A DNA stretch of 39,652 bases from Clostridia bacterium (GTDB taxonomy: Bacteria; Bacillota; Clostridia; Oscillospirales; Acutalibacteraceae). Position numbers and translations under genes: made by a program. The notes beneath the pieces are model-generated. The model saw nothing but the letters and a program-made list of their open reading frames with translations, did no database searches and was not told where the DNA came from. Positions 6,783 to 14,379 of this stretch are shown piece after piece. The number at the start of each line of letters is the position of its first letter. Positions within the stretch are counted from its first letter, which is position 1. Location: the NCBI GenBank assembly GCA_017629275.1, contig JAGBXM010000058.1, forward strand, positions 1-39,652, read 5' to 3'.

Positions 6783-9110
6783 TTAACAAGAAAACGATGT
6801 TGATTTTAAATCGAGTCTCGTTATAATATCCTGCTGAATTTCAGGCGACAGGTCCAAAAAATTAACAAAAGTTCCGTGTATTCGCATTATATAAACTCCG
6901 CTCGGAGCGTATTTTTGCGGGTTTGACAGAACCTTTCTCAAAGTTTCCGGGGTTGTTACGTTTACGTAAAGATAAAAAGGCGATACGCCGTTTGATAATG
7001 GATTGAAAAAGAGTGGTTGAATGACGTTGTTATAAAACTGAACACCCTTTTCTTCTAACGTGCCTTTGGCAAAATACTTAGGGTCTATTCCAAGATGTGA
7101 AGCGTAACCGCCATTGAATTGCTCAAAAGGTAATTGCATATTTGACAGCATTCTGAATCCGAGACCGTTTGAAGCTTCGCCGTACAAAGGATCCACACCG
7201 TAACCTAACATATCTCGACTTTTTCTGCCGTCGGGTGTTGCGCCGACCCAATATCCATAGGTTAAGTGGGTTGACGGGGTAGAAAAGTCGGGTCTGAAGG
7301 GATTGGAAAGGTAGTTCTTTTTACTACGTATCATATTTGAAACTCGGTTAGCTATTTCTCGGGCTTCTTTATCGACCGTTTCAATATTGTTACCGAATTT
7401 TGGGCATTTGAGTAGGAATTCTCTTAAATCTTCGTATCCAACAAAATCGGCTTTAATAGCATTTATCAGAAGTTCCTTGCCATCGGGATAATTTTTTACA
7501 AATTCATCAATTGCTATAAATGAATCGGCAAGAACGGTCAACCCGTGAACAAGACAGCCGCTTCCGTTGTATTTAGTTCCTTGTGTTTCAGTGTCACGCA
7601 TATCTGCGCCGTAATCAAGACCGCACATAAAACAACTAAGGAAAGGAACTCTCAGTTCAGACAGTGCAACAGATGCTTTGTTTGCGGATTCCACCATTTT
7701 TTCAAGAATGTTGTCAAGTGTGCTATAAAAACATTCGCGCACATTTTCGAGTTCGTAATCTTCGGTATCGATCAATTTTTCACCACTGATAGCAGAATAG
7801 CCATTTAAAAGCAACACTTCAAGAACTTTGGGAAGGCTTAACCAACTATTGGTCGTGTTTCCGTTATCTTTACCCATGATAAGCGGCTCCTGGCAACCTG
7901 CTATCGAATAATCGGCAATATCTTCCTTATCGACTCCGTTTTTCTCTAATATTTCAAACATTGAATCGTCATTGAAAAGAGAGGGGGTGAGTACACCCGG
8001 AGAAAAGAAGAATCTTCCCATTTCTTCATAGAGCTTTTTGGGAGTATTTTTGTGAAGCTTTACCGAAAGGATCGGCTGAGGCAGATTCATTGTGAAGTAA
8101 GCATCCATTATCGCATAGGTAGTCGTGTTGGTAAGATCGTTACCGTTATAATCACGTCCACTCACAATGACGTTTTGCGAAATTGCCCAACTGCGGTCGC
8201 CAACGTTATAAAACACCAAAAATTGGCAAAACAGTTCTGCTACTTCTTCACGGCTTAAATTCTGACGATAAGGCTCAAATATTCTGTCAACGTTACCTAG
8301 TGAAAAAGCGTAAGGATTAGGTGCTTGTTCCAGGCACATAATTTCCCACAAAATAAGGTATAACTGCATCGCTTCAAATAGATTTGACGCACCTTTTGAG
8401 CGGATATTTATGAGTGATCGTTCCATGAATTCGAGTTGGGTTAATCTGTGTGGAGAACAGGAATTCTTGTGTTGATTAATTAAATCAATATATCTGTTTA
8501 TTAGGATTTTAGACGAATTCAATGAAATTTCCGCGGCTTTATAGAATTCACCGCTTTTTTCTTTTGCTTGTTTGATCAAAGCATCAATACCGTATTTTAT
8601 GGCAAAACGGAAATCGGGAATAATGTGACCGGTTACCTGTTCAACAAAATAAATCACTTCCTTAGTGTAGTTTTCTGCTTTACTATACATTTCATTGAGC
8701 ATACTTACCATATCTGATTTTGCGGTAAAAGTACGGGCTTTGTCAATGCGGCTTTTTGTGAATATTTCGCTCGGTTCAATATCGTTATATATTGCCATCG
8801 GATCGCAATACCCCGAAAAACCTTTAACTGTGAAAGATGGATTGATAAGTGCATAACTTTTTGCAAAAGCATCACGTTGCGTTCCGATAAAAATTGCGTT
8901 ATCACTTAAACTTAGCGGTATTTCTTTTACTACTTCACAGAGCAAATACGCTTTTTTGATTTCTTTAGGTAGATCTATGTATATTTCATCGTGTTTCATT
9001 TCGGTCTCTTTGGCTAAAAACCAACCGTCTAAACGTGAAATCTCACGTTCTTCTTGATATAGTCTTTTGGCCATCTCGGTAAGTTCACCTTGTTTAAATA
9101 TTTTGTTCAT
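6783..9110 (-). CDS. Glycyl radical enzyme of the PFL/dehydratase superfamily, unknown substrate
   Basis: Radical enzyme needing an activase to place a radical on a C-terminal glycine, which then makes a thiyl radical on the active-site cysteine. The 775 residues align by eye along the glycerol/choline/propanediol-type GREs: QNVIVSGRDYNGNDLTN (about 312-328), LPQPILSVKLHKNTP (about 343-357), then DIADYSIAGCQEP with the predicted thiyl Cys406 and acid Glu408. The C-terminal loop is MRIHGTFVNFLDLSPE with Gly746 as the predicted radical site. Two departures are clear: GCQE instead of the common GCVE, and RIHGT instead of RVxG followed by an aromatic residue. The PFL double cysteine is absent, arguing against pyruvate formate-lyase. 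GGAGG precedes the ATG. Its gene lies 12 bases after the activase. The reaction is unknown; sugar-derived substrates are suggested by neighbours. Confidence 0.9.
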   Translation of the reverse strand: MNKIFKQGELTEMAKRLYQEEREISRLDGWFLAKETEMKHDEIYIDLPKEIKKAYLLCEVVKEIPLSLSDNAIFIGTQRDAFAKSYALINPSFTVKGFSGYCDPMAIYNDIEPSEIFTKSRIDKARTFTAKSDMVSMLNEMYSKAENYTKEVIYFVEQVTGHIIPDFRFAIKYGIDALIKQAKEKSGEFYKAAEISLNSSKILINRYIDLINQHKNSCSPHRLTQLEFMERSLINIRSKGASNLFEAMQLYLILWEIMCLEQAPNPYAFSLGNVDRIFEPYRQNLSREEVAELFCQFLVFYNVGDRSWAISQNVIVSGRDYNGNDLTNTTTYAIMDAYFTMNLPQPILSVKLHKNTPKKLYEEMGRFFFSPGVLTPSLFNDDSMFEILEKNGVDKEDIADYSIAGCQEPLIMGKDNGNTTNSWLSLPKVLEVLLLNGYSAISGEKLIDTEDYELENVRECFYSTLDNILEKMVESANKASVALSELRVPFLSCFMCGLDYGADMRDTETQGTKYNGSGCLVHGLTVLADSFIAIDEFVKNYPDGKELLINAIKADFVGYEDLREFLLKCPKFGNNIETVDKEAREIANRVSNMIRSKKNYLSNPFRPDFSTPSTHLTYGYWVGATPDGRKSRDMLGYGVDPLYGEASNGLGFRMLSNMQLPFEQFNGGYASHLGIDPKYFAKGTLEEKGVQFYNNVIQPLFFNPLSNGVSPFYLYVNVTTPETLRKVLSNPQKYAPSGVYIMRIHGTFVNFLDLSPEIQQDIITRLDLKSTSFSC

Positions 9111-9122
9111 ATAAAACCTCCG

Positions 9123-9824
9123 TCAGGTAGTAATCAGTTTTAAATTATATTGTTTAAACGTTGATATGAAATTCTCTAAGATTTCATCTGTTATAAAACC
9201 GTTTTGGACTTTGTATTCAGTTTTCCATTTATCTTTTCCGTATTCGTGGTAGGGGAGAAACTCGAACACAACGTTTTGCGTGTTAAATTTCGAAAAATAA
9301 CTTGCAAAATTTGCGGGATTTTGTGTGTTGAATCCGTTGATCAGCGGTATTCTGATATGTAATTGACGTTTTGACCTGCAAATGTATTCAAAATTTCTCC
9401 TTATTGTTTCATTTCCGACATTGGTATACTTTTTTAAAATATTTGTGTCGTAATGTTTGAAATCCATTATCAGATAATCTGTAAATTTCAGAATATCAGT
9501 AAGATGCTCACCGGTGCCGTTTGTCTCTATACACGTGTGGATGCCGTTATACTTTAATTTATTTAAAACCTCAAGTAATTCATCAAATTGAAGTGTTGCT
9601 TCACCGCCTGTGAAGGTTACACCACCACCCGAGAAGAACATCGGTTTGCTCCGTAAACACTCATTAAGTATTTCTTCGGTGCTGTATTCCATCCCGGCTT
9701 TAGTATTGAGTCCTTCGGGATTTGAACACCAAATGCATCTCATATTGCATCCGGACAAATGATACACAAGTCGGTTTCCGGGACCGTCCTGTGAGAAGTT
9801 AAAGCCTTTTCCAAATATCCTCAT
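9123..9824 (-). CDS. Glycyl-radical enzyme activase (radical SAM, PFL-AE type)
   Basis: Radical SAM protein expected to generate the glycyl radical on the neighbouring GRE using SAM and a 4Fe-4S cluster. From the ATG at 9824 it has 233 residues. The cluster motif CxxxCxxC is C26-NMR-C30-IW-C33. GGGVTFTGGEATLQ supplies the SAM-binding GGE, and the N-terminal FSQDGPGNRLV is typical of this activase family. It lacks the extra ferredoxin-like double-cluster insert found in many dehydratase activases, so it resembles the compact PFL-AE layout. GAGGTG precedes the ATG; the longer in-frame TTG start would overlap that site. First gene of the operon, divergent from the AraC regulator. Confidence 0.93.
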   Translation of the reverse strand: MRIFGKGFNFSQDGPGNRLVYHLSGCNMRCIWCSNPEGLNTKAGMEYSTEEILNECLRSKPMFFSGGGVTFTGGEATLQFDELLEVLNKLKYNGIHTCIETNGTGEHLTDILKFTDYLIMDFKHYDTNILKKYTNVGNETIRRNFEYICRSKRQLHIRIPLINGFNTQNPANFASYFSKFNTQNVVFEFLPYHEYGKDKWKTEYKVQNGFITDEILENFISTFKQYNLKLITT

Positions 9825-9880
9825 AACTTCACCTCGCAATGCTGTAATTTAATAATAAATCTCCATAACCCAGGTGAGAA

Positions 9881-9909
9881 TTGACAAAAAGAAATAGATG
9901 ATGTAAAAT
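9881..9909 (+). promoter_or_regulatory. Sigma-A promoter of the AraC-type regulator
   Basis: TTGACA (9881-9886) and TAAAAT (9904-9909) are 17 bases apart, 19 bases before the ATG at 9929. On the opposite strand the activase gene has no good -35 box upstream of its best -10-like TATTAT, which would fit activator-dependent expression. Confidence 0.75.
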
Positions 9910-9928
9910 AGCGCAAAGGGTGATTGTT

Positions 9929-10726
9929 ATGAAAAATGTGTTTTCTTTAGAAAAACTTCATAGAATCTGTGAAGCAAACATTAATTATTATGCTTTGCCG
10001 TTTATGCATCCCAAGCGTAATATGCAGGTTCACGACTTCATATTTTTGCTTGAAGGAGAGTGGAAATTCGGTCAAAACGGTGACGAATTCGAACTAAAAA
10101 AAGATTCTTTATTGATCTTAAGCGCAGGGAATACTCATTATGGAATTTCACCTTGTGCTCCTGAAACCAAAACAATGTATTTTCACGTTGAAAGAAACGA
10201 AAACGACGGTGCGGATAACTTGTCTAAAGACAATGCTATTAGATTAAACACTCTTATAGATACATCCGGTAACAGAACCATTCGTATGTTATTTTCTGAG
10301 GTTGTAAACAGCAAACTATCAGGTGATCAACGCAAGGCTGATTTATATTTTGAATTGCTTTTGTGTGAACTTTCGAAGGAAAGTGATCATAGTGAAGATT
10401 TAAGTGTTGCAAACAGAATTAAAAATATAATTCACAGTAATCCCGAGAAATTCTTTAGTAATAAAGAGTTTGCGGAAATGACAAAAGTTTCGGTGAAAAC
10501 GGCTGAAACGAAGTTTAAATCTCTGTTCGGCTTGACGATTCATCAATATATGTTGAACTTTAAGATAAAAGAAGCAACGTCTTATTTTGAAATGTTTCCC
10601 GATATAAGTATAAAAGAAACTGCCTACAATTTAGGCTTCTATGACGAATACCATTTCAGTAAGCAGTTTAAGAAAATTCTGGGCATTTCCCCAAAAGCAT
10701 ATAAAGATAGATTGGCTGATAAATAA
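9929..10726 (+). CDS. AraC-family regulator with N-terminal cupin sensor
   Basis: A 265-residue transcription factor. The N-terminal half carries a cupin-like sugar-sensing domain (HDFIFLLEGEWKFGQ, then SLLILSAGNTHYGISP). The last 100 residues are the double helix-turn-helix, including FSNKEFAEMTKVSVKTAETK and the signature ISIKETAYNLGFYDEYHFSK then FKKILGISPKAYK. The ATG at 9929 has AAAGGGTG about 6 bases upstream; an in-frame GTG at 9920 overlaps that site. Divergent from the activase-GRE-isomerase-kinase operon across about 100 bases, so it probably controls that operon and itself. The inducer is unknown, probably a carbohydrate. Confidence 0.93.
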   Translation: MKNVFSLEKLHRICEANINYYALPFMHPKRNMQVHDFIFLLEGEWKFGQNGDEFELKKDSLLILSAGNTHYGISPCAPETKTMYFHVERNENDGADNLSKDNAIRLNTLIDTSGNRTIRMLFSEVVNSKLSGDQRKADLYFELLLCELSKESDHSEDLSVANRIKNIIHSNPEKFFSNKEFAEMTKVSVKTAETKFKSLFGLTIHQYMLNFKIKEATSYFEMFPDISIKETAYNLGFYDEYHFSKQFKKILGISPKAYKDRLADK

Positions 10727-10729
10727 AAA

Positions 10730-10757
10730 AACAGCTCACCCCAAAGGGTGAACTGTT
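10730..10757. terminator. Bidirectional terminator between the regulator and tRNA-Gln
   Basis: Arms 10730-10741 and 10746-10757 pair with a single A-C mismatch and a 4-base loop. On the minus strand it is followed by seven T residues, so it is a strong end for the tRNA gene. On the plus strand it sits 3 bases after the AraC stop. Confidence 0.8.
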
Positions 10758-10762
10758 GCTTT

Positions 10763-10836
10763 TGGCTGAGGAATAGGGATTCGAACCCCAACAAACAGAG
10801 TCAGAGTCTGTCGTGCTACCGTTACACTATTCCTCA
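10763..10836 (-). tRNA. tRNA-Gln(CTG)
   Basis: The minus strand reads TGAGGAATAGTGTAACGG onward and folds as a complete cloverleaf. The acceptor pairs TGAGGAA with TTCCTCA. The D arm contains GTAACGGTAGC. The anticodon loop is CTCTGAC with anticodon CTG (complement of 10802-10804). The T arm has GGGGTTCGAATCCC. The discriminator is G and CCA is encoded (10763-10765). U1-A72 and G73 are typical of tRNA-Gln. It reads CAG codons. The gene is 74 bases with CCA. Confidence 0.95.
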
Positions 10837-10848
10837 ACGGCAAGAATT

Positions 10849-10876
10849 ATTATAACCTAAAATTTTGAAATGTCAA
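10849..10876 (-). promoter_or_regulatory. Sigma-A promoter of tRNA-Gln
   Basis: On the minus strand TTGACA (10871-10876) and TATAAT (10849-10854) are separated by 16 bases and lie 12 bases before the mature tRNA 5' end. Confidence 0.85.
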
Positions 10877-10923
10877 GGATTATTTTTACAAAATTCAAAA
10901 TTTTTTCTAATGATTAATTTTTT

Positions 10924-10959
10924 GATAAATCAACTTGATATTTATCACTATTTATGATA
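10924..10959. promoter_or_regulatory. Inverted repeats upstream of the alpha/alpha-toroid gene
   Basis: GATAAAT (10924-10930) and ATTTATC (10940-10946) form an inverted repeat with a 9-base gap. TATCA (10943-10947) and TGATA (10955-10959) form a second overlapping one. No well-spaced sigma-A boxes are obvious. This could be an operator for the nearby AraC protein or another regulator, but AT-rich DNA makes such repeats easily by chance. Confidence 0.3.
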
Positions 10960-10984
10960 GTTTACAATTAAAGAGGTGACTTTT

Positions 10985-12187
10985 GTGGAAAAGTCTTGGA
11001 ATTTTATTTGGGATAATTTCTTTTGCGAAAAAACAAATCTATTATATGATTATCTTGTGCGCAATATTGACGGAAATATTTTGACCGACCACTTACCCTC
11101 GGTTAATGAAATTAACCGTCAGATCCCAAATGCCTGCGGATGGGGAACGGGTATGGAAGACTCCGTTCTCTCGGCGGGATCTATGATAGACGCTATCGTA
11201 GCGCGGTACAACGTTACCAGGGATAAGAATATGAAACCGTTTGCCGATAAAGTCTTCGACGGTATGATGCGCTGTGTTGTTGATTTTGAAAACGGTTTTA
11301 TATCCCGAAGCGTTTCACCTGCCGATGAAAAATCTTTTTATTATGACACCTCTCGTGATCAGTTCACGCATTGGGTCTATGGCGGTTTAAGACTCTATAA
11401 TTCCGAACTTGCTGATGCCGAGCAGAAGGAAAACATCAAAAAAGTTATCGTTGCTGTTGCAAAGAGAATGGAGCGTAATTGTTTACCTTCTAATGACTAT
11501 AATTTCTTGCGCTACGACGGTGAGACCTCGATCGCAGGTAAAATGTGGGGTGTGCTTGGCGCTCACGAATATATGCGTCTGCCTTTTTTCTATATTGCAG
11601 CTTGGTATGTTTCGGGAGACAATCATTGGTATGACCTTTATATGCAGTACCGTGACGAGGCTTTCAAAAAACAATCAAAGTTCAATGCATTGTCTTATGG
11701 ACTGCGTTGTTATCCCGTTCTGCAGATGCAATATTCGCTGCGCGCAATTTATGATATCGACCCGGATTACGAATTTCGTGCAAAGTGTCTTGAATTTATG
11801 CAAAGCGTTGCAGATTATTACAAAACTTTTGCCGTTTCAGAGTCAAAGCGTATCTGTGATGAGATAGGCGAGGAGCATTATTATTATCAATATAAACCTT
11901 GGAATAAAGTCAGAATGCTTTATCAAGGCATTATAGGTAATCGCCCATATTTCAATCCCGCGCAAAGTGAAATGAGTGAAAACCGCGGCTTTTATCATAT
12001 CCGCAATGTCGGCGAGGCTGTATCAATACTTGCGCTTTGTCCTGATTTTAAAATTGGGGAAGAGCAGTTTGCGGCTTTGCAGAATTTAAACGATGCAATA
12101 GATTATGACCGTATCTGTAATTATTCACCGATGCTTTTAGTTTGCGGTTGGTGGCTTTTGAAAGAAGCGAATTTATTTAATAATTAG
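10985..12187 (+). CDS. Uncharacterised protein, probably an alpha/alpha-toroid carbohydrate enzyme
   Basis: I do not recognise a named family. The 400-residue protein has no signal peptide or membrane segment. It is rich in Trp, Tyr and Asp with regularly spaced helices, as in (alpha/alpha)6 glycosidases, lyases and sugar epimerases. Distinct stretches are NACGWGTGMEDSVLSAG (about 48-64), YYDTSRDQFTHWVYGGLRLY (about 119), and GETSIAGKMWGVLGAHEYMR. Clustered acidic and aromatic residues fit a sugar-binding groove. Start: GTG at 10985 with AGAGGTG 6 bases upstream; an upstream in-frame GTG at 10976 falls inside that site. It is separated from the next gene by a palindromic element and a promoter, so the two may be transcribed separately. 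Role is an inference from context: liberation or trimming of a sugar used by the nearby GRE operon. Confidence 0.65.
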   Translation: MEKSWNFIWDNFFCEKTNLLYDYLVRNIDGNILTDHLPSVNEINRQIPNACGWGTGMEDSVLSAGSMIDAIVARYNVTRDKNMKPFADKVFDGMMRCVVDFENGFISRSVSPADEKSFYYDTSRDQFTHWVYGGLRLYNSELADAEQKENIKKVIVAVAKRMERNCLPSNDYNFLRYDGETSIAGKMWGVLGAHEYMRLPFFYIAAWYVSGDNHWYDLYMQYRDEAFKKQSKFNALSYGLRCYPVLQMQYSLRAIYDIDPDYEFRAKCLEFMQSVADYYKTFAVSESKRICDEIGEEHYYYQYKPWNKVRMLYQGIIGNRPYFNPAQSEMSENRGFYHIRNVGEAVSILALCPDFKIGEEQFAALQNLNDAIDYDRICNYSPMLLVCGWWLLKEANLFNN

Positions 12188-12194
12188 CCTATTA

Positions 12195-12243
12195 TCCTGA
12201 GACGACGTCGAGGAATCTTAAAGGTCCTTTACTACGCTCAGGA
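12195..12243. repeat. Palindromic interspersed-type element
   Basis: Outer arms TCCTGAG (12195-12201) and CTCAGGA (12237-12243) enclose two smaller palindromes, CGACGTCG (12203-12210) and AAAGGTCCTTT (12220-12230). This nested design resembles small intergenic palindromic repeats seen in many gut bacteria. It sits between two genes, and I found no second copy in the window. Confidence 0.5.
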
Positions 12244-12285
12244 CAACTATTTTTTAATTACGAAAAAGTTTCGTGACATTTTGGG

Positions 12286-12314
12286 TTGAATAGTTTTTGT
12301 TACAATGATACAAT
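12286..12314 (+). promoter_or_regulatory. Sigma-A promoter of the TIM-barrel gene
   Basis: TTGAAT (12286-12291) and TACAAT (12309-12314) are 17 bases apart, 29 bases before the ATG at 12344. Confidence 0.75.
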
Positions 12315-12343
12315 GTTCAAAACCGATATTTTGGAGGGGTTAG

Positions 12344-14293
12344 ATGTTTAATTATTCTATAATATCGCTGAAAGACATTGAACACGTTGATGAGGTGTGC
12401 GAGGACATTAAGCTGCAGTACGAAAAAGGTGTTTCAAACTGCGCCTTGTTCATATTCACACTGGTTCCTGAAGGGGACCCGCTTTTTCCCAAAGCTGAAA
12501 TACAATGCCAAAAATATGATCTGTTCCGTGATAAACTTGCATCAATGGGCTTGACCTGCGGTGCCTTGGTTCAATGCTCATTAGGACACGGTTATCCGCT
12601 TAACAGCCCATCTACGCTGACAAGGGTAAAAAATCTCAACAATGGCCAGGAAGTAAATGTTCACTGTCCTTATGATCAACATTTTCGTGAGTATATCCGT
12701 GAGCAGTTTCGTGTAATTGCTTCACATAAACCTTCTTGTATTATGGTCGATGATGACTTCCGTCTTATCATCCGTCCCGGTAAGGGGTGTGCTTGTGACC
12801 TGCATCTTGATGCCTTTGAGAAGAAAACCGGTGTAAGAAAGACCCGTGAAGAAATTTGGGCACATGCAACGGGCACAACCGATGAGGATAAAAGTTATCG
12901 TAATGCGTTTATTGAAACACAACTCGAGTCGTTAGTTGAATGTGCAAAATATATGCGAGAGGGAATTGATATGGTTGACCCGACAATTCCCGGTTCATTC
13001 TGCTGTGTTGGCCCTTGCTGTGAGGCCGCAACCGAGATTGCAACCATCCTTGCAGGTAAGGGTAACCCCGTGCAGGTTCGTGTCAACAACGGGCGTTATA
13101 CACCGATGGGTCCCAAGCAGTTTTCCAACACCTTTATGCGTGCCGCTGTTCAGATAGCCATCTTAAAAGGTCAAGGTCACGTAGATAACTTTCTCGCCGA
13201 GACCGATACCTGTCCCCACAACCGCTACAGTACGGGTGCAATGTCGTTGCATACTCACTTTACGGGAACTATTTTGGAGGGCGTTTCGGGTGCAAAGCAT
13301 TGGATAACCCGAACCGCCAATTTCGAGCAGCCTGTTGCAGGCCGAAAATACCGTGAAGTTTTGGGCAAACATAAAGGATTTTATGAGGCTCTTTCAAATA
13401 TTGTTCCTACTTTGAAATGGAGAGGCTCTAAGATAGCCATTTCAAGCATTCCCGATTACGGTTTTACCGCTTCAAGCTACAATACCAGAGCTTCTGTAAG
13501 CGGATGGGGAATGTGTGTACTTGAAAGACTTGGTCTGCCGTTCTATTTTTCTGAAAAGACAAGCGATGTTACCTTCCTTGACGGAGAAATGGACAGTCTT
13601 TTCTCTGACTGCGAAATCAAGGAAATGTTAACCAAAACTCTTGTACTTGACGGAGGATGTGCAGAGCGCTTGTGTAAGCGTGGCTTTTCGCAGTATCTTG
13701 GAGTTGAGGTAAATCCTTGGAGCGGTAAAAATATTACTTATGAGTATTACCCGACAGAAGGCACCAACAGCACCGCACAGACCAACGCACGCGAAATAAA
13801 GGTGCTGGACGACAGCGTTATTGCTGATACCCTGTGTATGCACAGTCCCGACGGCGTGCTCACAGAAACCTTGTTCCCTGCGAGCACTGTTTTTAAAAAC
13901 TCTTTGGGTGGTACAATCATTGTGTTCTGCGGTGACGCAAGGACTGAGTTCCATTATACAACGGCCTTTGCGATGCTTAATAACACACGCAAAAATCAGC
14001 TTATAAGACTTCTTAACGAGCACGGTGACCTGCCGGTTTATGTTCCCGATGATGACGAAGTGTACCTGCGTGTTGCCGATATGCCCGACGGCAGCACCTT
14101 CTGCGGTGTGTTCAATATTAGTCTTGATCCTATTGACAATATCCGTCTTGTTTGCAAAAAGATACCTGATAAAATCGAGTTCCTCGATTGTGACGGCGTG
14201 TTCAAACCTTGCGTCTTCACTGTAAACGATGGGGAAGTGGTGCTTGAAAAATCTGCACAAATACTCACTCCTGTTATTTTAAAAATGAAATAA
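12344..14293 (+). CDS. Putative TIM-barrel glycoside hydrolase-like protein
   Basis: A 649-residue cytoplasmic protein (no signal peptide). The N-terminal half looks like a TIM barrel of the glycosidase type: after a strand ending SCIMVDDDFR (about 131-140) comes GCACDLHLDAFEKKTG, which matches the C-x-C-x-x-[CH]-x-x-x-F stretch often found after the fourth strand in GH42-like hydrolases. Further on, HFTGTILEGVSGAKHWITR and SGWGMCVLERLGLPFYFSEK precede a flavodoxin-like middle region, and the last 150 residues look like a beta-sandwich (VLDGGCAERLCKRGFSQYL, then strands to the end). GGAGGGG precedes the ATG. Family and substrate are not certain. It may be a beta-galactosidase-like enzyme; catalytic acids cannot be assigned from sequence alone. 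Confidence 0.6.
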   Translation: MFNYSIISLKDIEHVDEVCEDIKLQYEKGVSNCALFIFTLVPEGDPLFPKAEIQCQKYDLFRDKLASMGLTCGALVQCSLGHGYPLNSPSTLTRVKNLNNGQEVNVHCPYDQHFREYIREQFRVIASHKPSCIMVDDDFRLIIRPGKGCACDLHLDAFEKKTGVRKTREEIWAHATGTTDEDKSYRNAFIETQLESLVECAKYMREGIDMVDPTIPGSFCCVGPCCEAATEIATILAGKGNPVQVRVNNGRYTPMGPKQFSNTFMRAAVQIAILKGQGHVDNFLAETDTCPHNRYSTGAMSLHTHFTGTILEGVSGAKHWITRTANFEQPVAGRKYREVLGKHKGFYEALSNIVPTLKWRGSKIAISSIPDYGFTASSYNTRASVSGWGMCVLERLGLPFYFSEKTSDVTFLDGEMDSLFSDCEIKEMLTKTLVLDGGCAERLCKRGFSQYLGVEVNPWSGKNITYEYYPTEGTNSTAQTNAREIKVLDDSVIADTLCMHSPDGVLTETLFPASTVFKNSLGGTIIVFCGDARTEFHYTTAFAMLNNTRKNQLIRLLNEHGDLPVYVPDDDEVYLRVADMPDGSTFCGVFNISLDPIDNIRLVCKKIPDKIEFLDCDGVFKPCVFTVNDGEVVLEKSAQILTPVILKMK

Positions 14294-14323
14294 CATATTC
14301 TAACCACAACCAAAACAGATAAG

Positions 14324-14360
14324 AAAATGCGCCCCTTGAGTACACAAGGGGCGCATTTTT
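14324..14360. terminator. Bidirectional terminator between the TIM-barrel gene and pyk
   Basis: Arms 14324-14338 and 14345-14359 pair perfectly over 15 bases with a GC core and A and T tracts on either side. It ends convergent genes stopping at 14293 (plus) and 14380 (minus). Confidence 0.9.
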
Positions 14361-14379
14361 AATATACAATAATTTGCTA

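Noticed and set aside
6783..9110. Reading the GRE as ordinary pyruvate formate-lyase (pflB)
   Set aside because: The Cys-Cys pair of PFL is absent and the motif is GCQE. The overall match is nearer to the dehydratase/lyase group. The neighbours also differ from pfl loci.
13628..14260. 210-residue minus-strand open frame inside the TIM-barrel gene
   Set aside because: It lies fully antisense to a well-supported plus-strand gene, lacks a ribosome site and has no recognisable domain. It is a shadow frame.
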